Below, piece by piece: positions 61,937 to 64,000 of a stretch of DNA of 64,000 bases. The stretch is from Bacteroidales bacterium (lineage in GTDB: Bacteria > Bacteroidota > Bacteroidia > Bacteroidales > F082). The stretch lies in the NCBI GenBank assembly GCA_024709145.1, contig JANJXG010000040.1, forward strand, positions 22,216 through 86,215, read 5' to 3'. The position numbers and the translations under genes were made by a program. Under the pieces are notes generated by a model, which ran no database searches, was not told where the DNA came from, and worked only from the letters and a program-made list of their open reading frames with translations. Within the stretch, counting starts at the first letter, position 1. Every line of letters starts with the position of its first letter.

Positions 61937-62358
61937 AATGCTTTTTTTGTTGTTTATGTTAATGGATAAGACTTAGAATGGCTCAAAGATATACTGAAGG
62001 TCACTGACTGTCAAGTTTTTAGTTATATTTGAATTTTATTTATCTAACTTACAGAAAATCAGAATATTTAGATTTATTGTTTTTCATCGCCTGAATGTGT
62101 GTTAGCTAACCTATTATTAGTAAAATCATGCATATGAGCTTTTTGAACTACCGCTAAATAATTCAGTAAACCGGGTAACCTGATTCGTTTGGGATGAATT
62201 ATGGATATCAATTCCAATAATTGGAAAATAATTCCAAGATAAAGAATCTGCCTATTTTTAATTATGTTTAAATTATTGGAAATCAATTCGTTATTTCAAA
62301 TATTTGCATGGCATTAAATTTGAGGAAATTATCCTTTCTTAATAAGACATCCTGCTAA
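61937..62358 (+). promoter_or_regulatory. 422-base gene-free region with TTCCAAT half-sites upstream of the hybrid kinase
   Basis: No coding region is convincing here; a 70-codon frame on the minus strand has no family features. TTCCAAT-A-ATTGGAA at 62212-62226 is a perfect palindrome, and single half-sites follow as ATTCCAA (62231-62237) and ATTGGAA (62275-62281). A -7 box TAAATTTG lies at 62315-62322, 37 bases before the kinase start. The half-sites are placed where an operator could act on that promoter. Confidence 0.45.
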
Positions 62359-63783
62359 ATGGTTAAAAGGTTTGTTGATATCTTTGATTCAAGGTACAGT
62401 TTGGCGCTTGTATTATTAACCCTTTCATTCTTACCATCTGGTTTACATTCACAACAAATCCCTAATAGTTTTTTTTTAACCTCCGTAAATACGATACGTC
62501 TGATAAATTCAAGCTTGTTTATTCTGATTTCATTCACGATTACATCACTGGTTGTCATAGCCTTGTTGTTCAGACAGCGGAAATCAAACCGGAATCAACA
62601 GCAATTACAGGAAGAAATTTTGCGATTAAAACATTACGTACAGTCACTAGAGAAAGAGACTGACATTGCTCAAAGAACCAAACAACGTTTTCTGGCCAAT
62701 ATCAGCCATGAGGTCCGAACACCGCTTAACGGAATATTTGGTCTGACAAGCCAGCTCAAGAAAGAAAGGCTAAGTCCTTTCCAGGCTGAGATGCTCTCGG
62801 ATATTGAGCTTTTAACACAACATCTGCATGCCCTGGTTAGTGATGTTCTTGACTTCACAAAACTTGAAACCGGACGGCTGGAGCTCGATCGACTCAATTT
62901 CCATCTGATGAATGAACTGAGTCCAATACTCAATTTCTATCGAAAAAAGAGTCAGGAAAAAGGTCTGGCATTCACTATTCAGTTTGATAACTCCCTTCCT
63001 TTGTTTTTTCTTGGTGACCCAAACCGACTCCGACAAATTGTTAATAGTCTGCTTAGCAACGCTTTAAAATTTACAAACGAAGGATGAATACATTTCAGCT
63101 GTCTTTTTGAAGCGCTGCATGCATAATTTTTTTATTTGAAAATTGAAATCAGCGACAGTGGTAAAGGTATCCCTTTAAAACAACAGAAGCACATCTGGGA
63201 TGTATTCCACCAGGTAAACATTAGTAACTCACGGGAAACAGGGGGCATTGGAATCGGACTAACTTTGTCGAAGAGATTGGTTGAGCTGATGGGTGGAAGT
63301 TTTGAGTTTACCAGCGAAGAGGGAAAAGGATCAACATTTTGGTTTACCATTTGTCTACCAAAAGGCACAGTGCCTGACCTGATGAGTCAGAATTCCATTA
63401 ACCGCATTTTGCTTGTTGAGGATAATCTGATCAATCAGAGGGTTTCCATGTATAGTCTGCGCCAGCAAGGATTTGAAGTTGATGTAGCCGATAATGGGCA
63501 AATTGCTGTTGAAAAATACCTAAGCAATCATTATGACCTGATACTGATGGATATACAAATGCCTGTTATGGATGGACTTGAAGCCACGCGAATGATTAGA
63601 TCCATTGAAAAGGAACGTAAGGTTGAAACACCCATTAAAATAGTAGCCATCACAGCCAATGCCTTGGGAGACGACCGGCAAAATTGTCTGGAAGCCGGTA
63701 TAGACGGGTTTCTGACAAAGCCTTTCAATTTGGAAAAACTACCTGTCGTTATCAGCAATCTCCGCCATTCGCTGGAATATTAA
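62359..63783 (+). pseudogene. Hybrid sensor histidine kinase/response regulator interrupted by two in-frame stops
   Basis: The reading frame continues for 474 codons but holds TGA at 63085-63087 (codon 243) and TAA at 63124-63126 (codon 256). Before the stops: a signal-like first helix, a membrane helix (about 52-71), a coiled coil, the HisKA phospho-acceptor His117 (ISHEVRTPLNG) and the N box (LLSNALKFTNEG). After them, in the same frame: ATPase boxes ISDSGKGIP and GGIGIGLTLSKRLVELMGG, and a receiver domain with phospho-acceptor Asp in LILMDIQMPVMDG and Lys in FLTKPFN. The stops split the ATPase domain, so neither half alone should be a working kinase. The sensor part is only about 30 residues between helices, unusually small. 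Confidence 0.88.
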
Positions 63784-64000
63784 GAGAAACAAGTATTATT
63801 GGTTCATTTTTGAAGCATTCCCTAATGTTTTGTTAACAAAAAGTTGAAAGAAAGATAGGATGCAATAGACTTTCAATATCGTTTAAATTGAATTGAAACG
63901 TTAACTTTGTAAACTTTTTGGACGTTAAGTTTGACTTATTTTATATTCAAATACGAACATTTAAAAGCTTCAAATGCTTGAACAAATTTACATCTTAATA
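63784..64000. other. Gene-free end of the window
   Basis: The last 217 bases are AT-rich with no open frame that resembles a gene. I see no clear hairpin terminator or promoter pair. A gene may start just beyond the window. Confidence 0.6.

Noticed and set aside
62074..62286. A 70-codon frame on the minus strand
   Set aside because: No family features, and it overlaps the palindromic region; probably not coding.

Overview
The window looks like ordinary chromosome of a member of the phylum Bacteroidota, most likely a Bacteroidales-type environmental relative. The evidence is several secreted proteins with type IX secretion (T9SS) C-terminal sorting domains, the DUF1573-YajC-YbbR-CoaE gene order, a CcsB/CcsA-type cytochrome c biogenesis fusion, DUF5686 and DUF2027-Smr proteins, a predicted K+-dependent membrane pyrophosphatase, and -7 boxes of the form TAnnTTTG upstream of many genes. 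I see no tRNA, rRNA, CRISPR array, insertion sequence, phage module or integration site. The species cannot be named from what is visible.

Layout. 1-2.5 kb: the end of yidC, a truncated haemoglobin and a small conserved protein. 2.5-6.9 kb: a two-gene unit for large T9SS surface proteins, one built of Ig-like repeats and one of 29-residue Trp-rich repeats. 7.0-9.5 kb: DUF1573, yajC (broken by a one-base deletion), ybbR and coaE. 9.5-12.3 kb: a type-B T9SS protein, a CoA-binding protein and a KAS III enzyme. 12.5-19.2 kb: two tandem T9SS proteins with different N-terminal halves and a common PKD-PKD-jelly-roll-sorting C-terminal half. 19.4-27 kb: an S9 peptidase, an RhlE-type helicase, an inositol monophosphatase-like enzyme, an EamA exporter, dtd, pdxJ and trmO. 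27-38.3 kb: a DUF438/hemerythrin/PAS protein, M49 and M3 metallopeptidases, two thioredoxin-fold proteins, the CcsBA fusion and DUF2027-Smr. 38.3-43 kb: a cohesin/InlB-like T9SS protein and a DUF5686 outer-membrane protein. 43-50.2 kb: one long leftward unit (small membrane protein, mutL, two rhomboids, an EEP-family protein, uvrB). 50.3-55.4 kb: a GroES-like protein, a BtuFCD/FecBCD-type importer and an amidohydrolase lipoprotein. 55.4-59 kb: a leftward nucleotide unit (bifunctional nuclease, CNT nucleoside transporter, thyA, folA). 59-61.9 kb: the membrane pyrophosphatase with a long leader, and a DUF2892 protein. 62.3-63.8 kb: a hybrid histidine kinase interrupted by two in-frame stops.

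How the parts fit. Most genes are housekeeping: membrane insertion and secretion, DNA repair, thymidylate and folate, CoA, pyridoxal phosphate, tRNA quality control. The accessory content is mainly secreted or surface proteins exported through T9SS, whose core machinery is not in this window, plus peptidases that would supply peptides. CcsBA with two nearby thioredoxin-fold proteins points to periplasmic c-type cytochromes, and the truncated globin and DUF438 protein suggest handling of oxygen or nitric oxide. I did not find a convincing new multi-gene system. The observations most worth checking are the two broken genes (yajC and the hybrid kinase), the two repeat-built surface proteins, the module swap between the tandem T9SS genes, and the palindrome-bearing leader of the pyrophosphatase gene.
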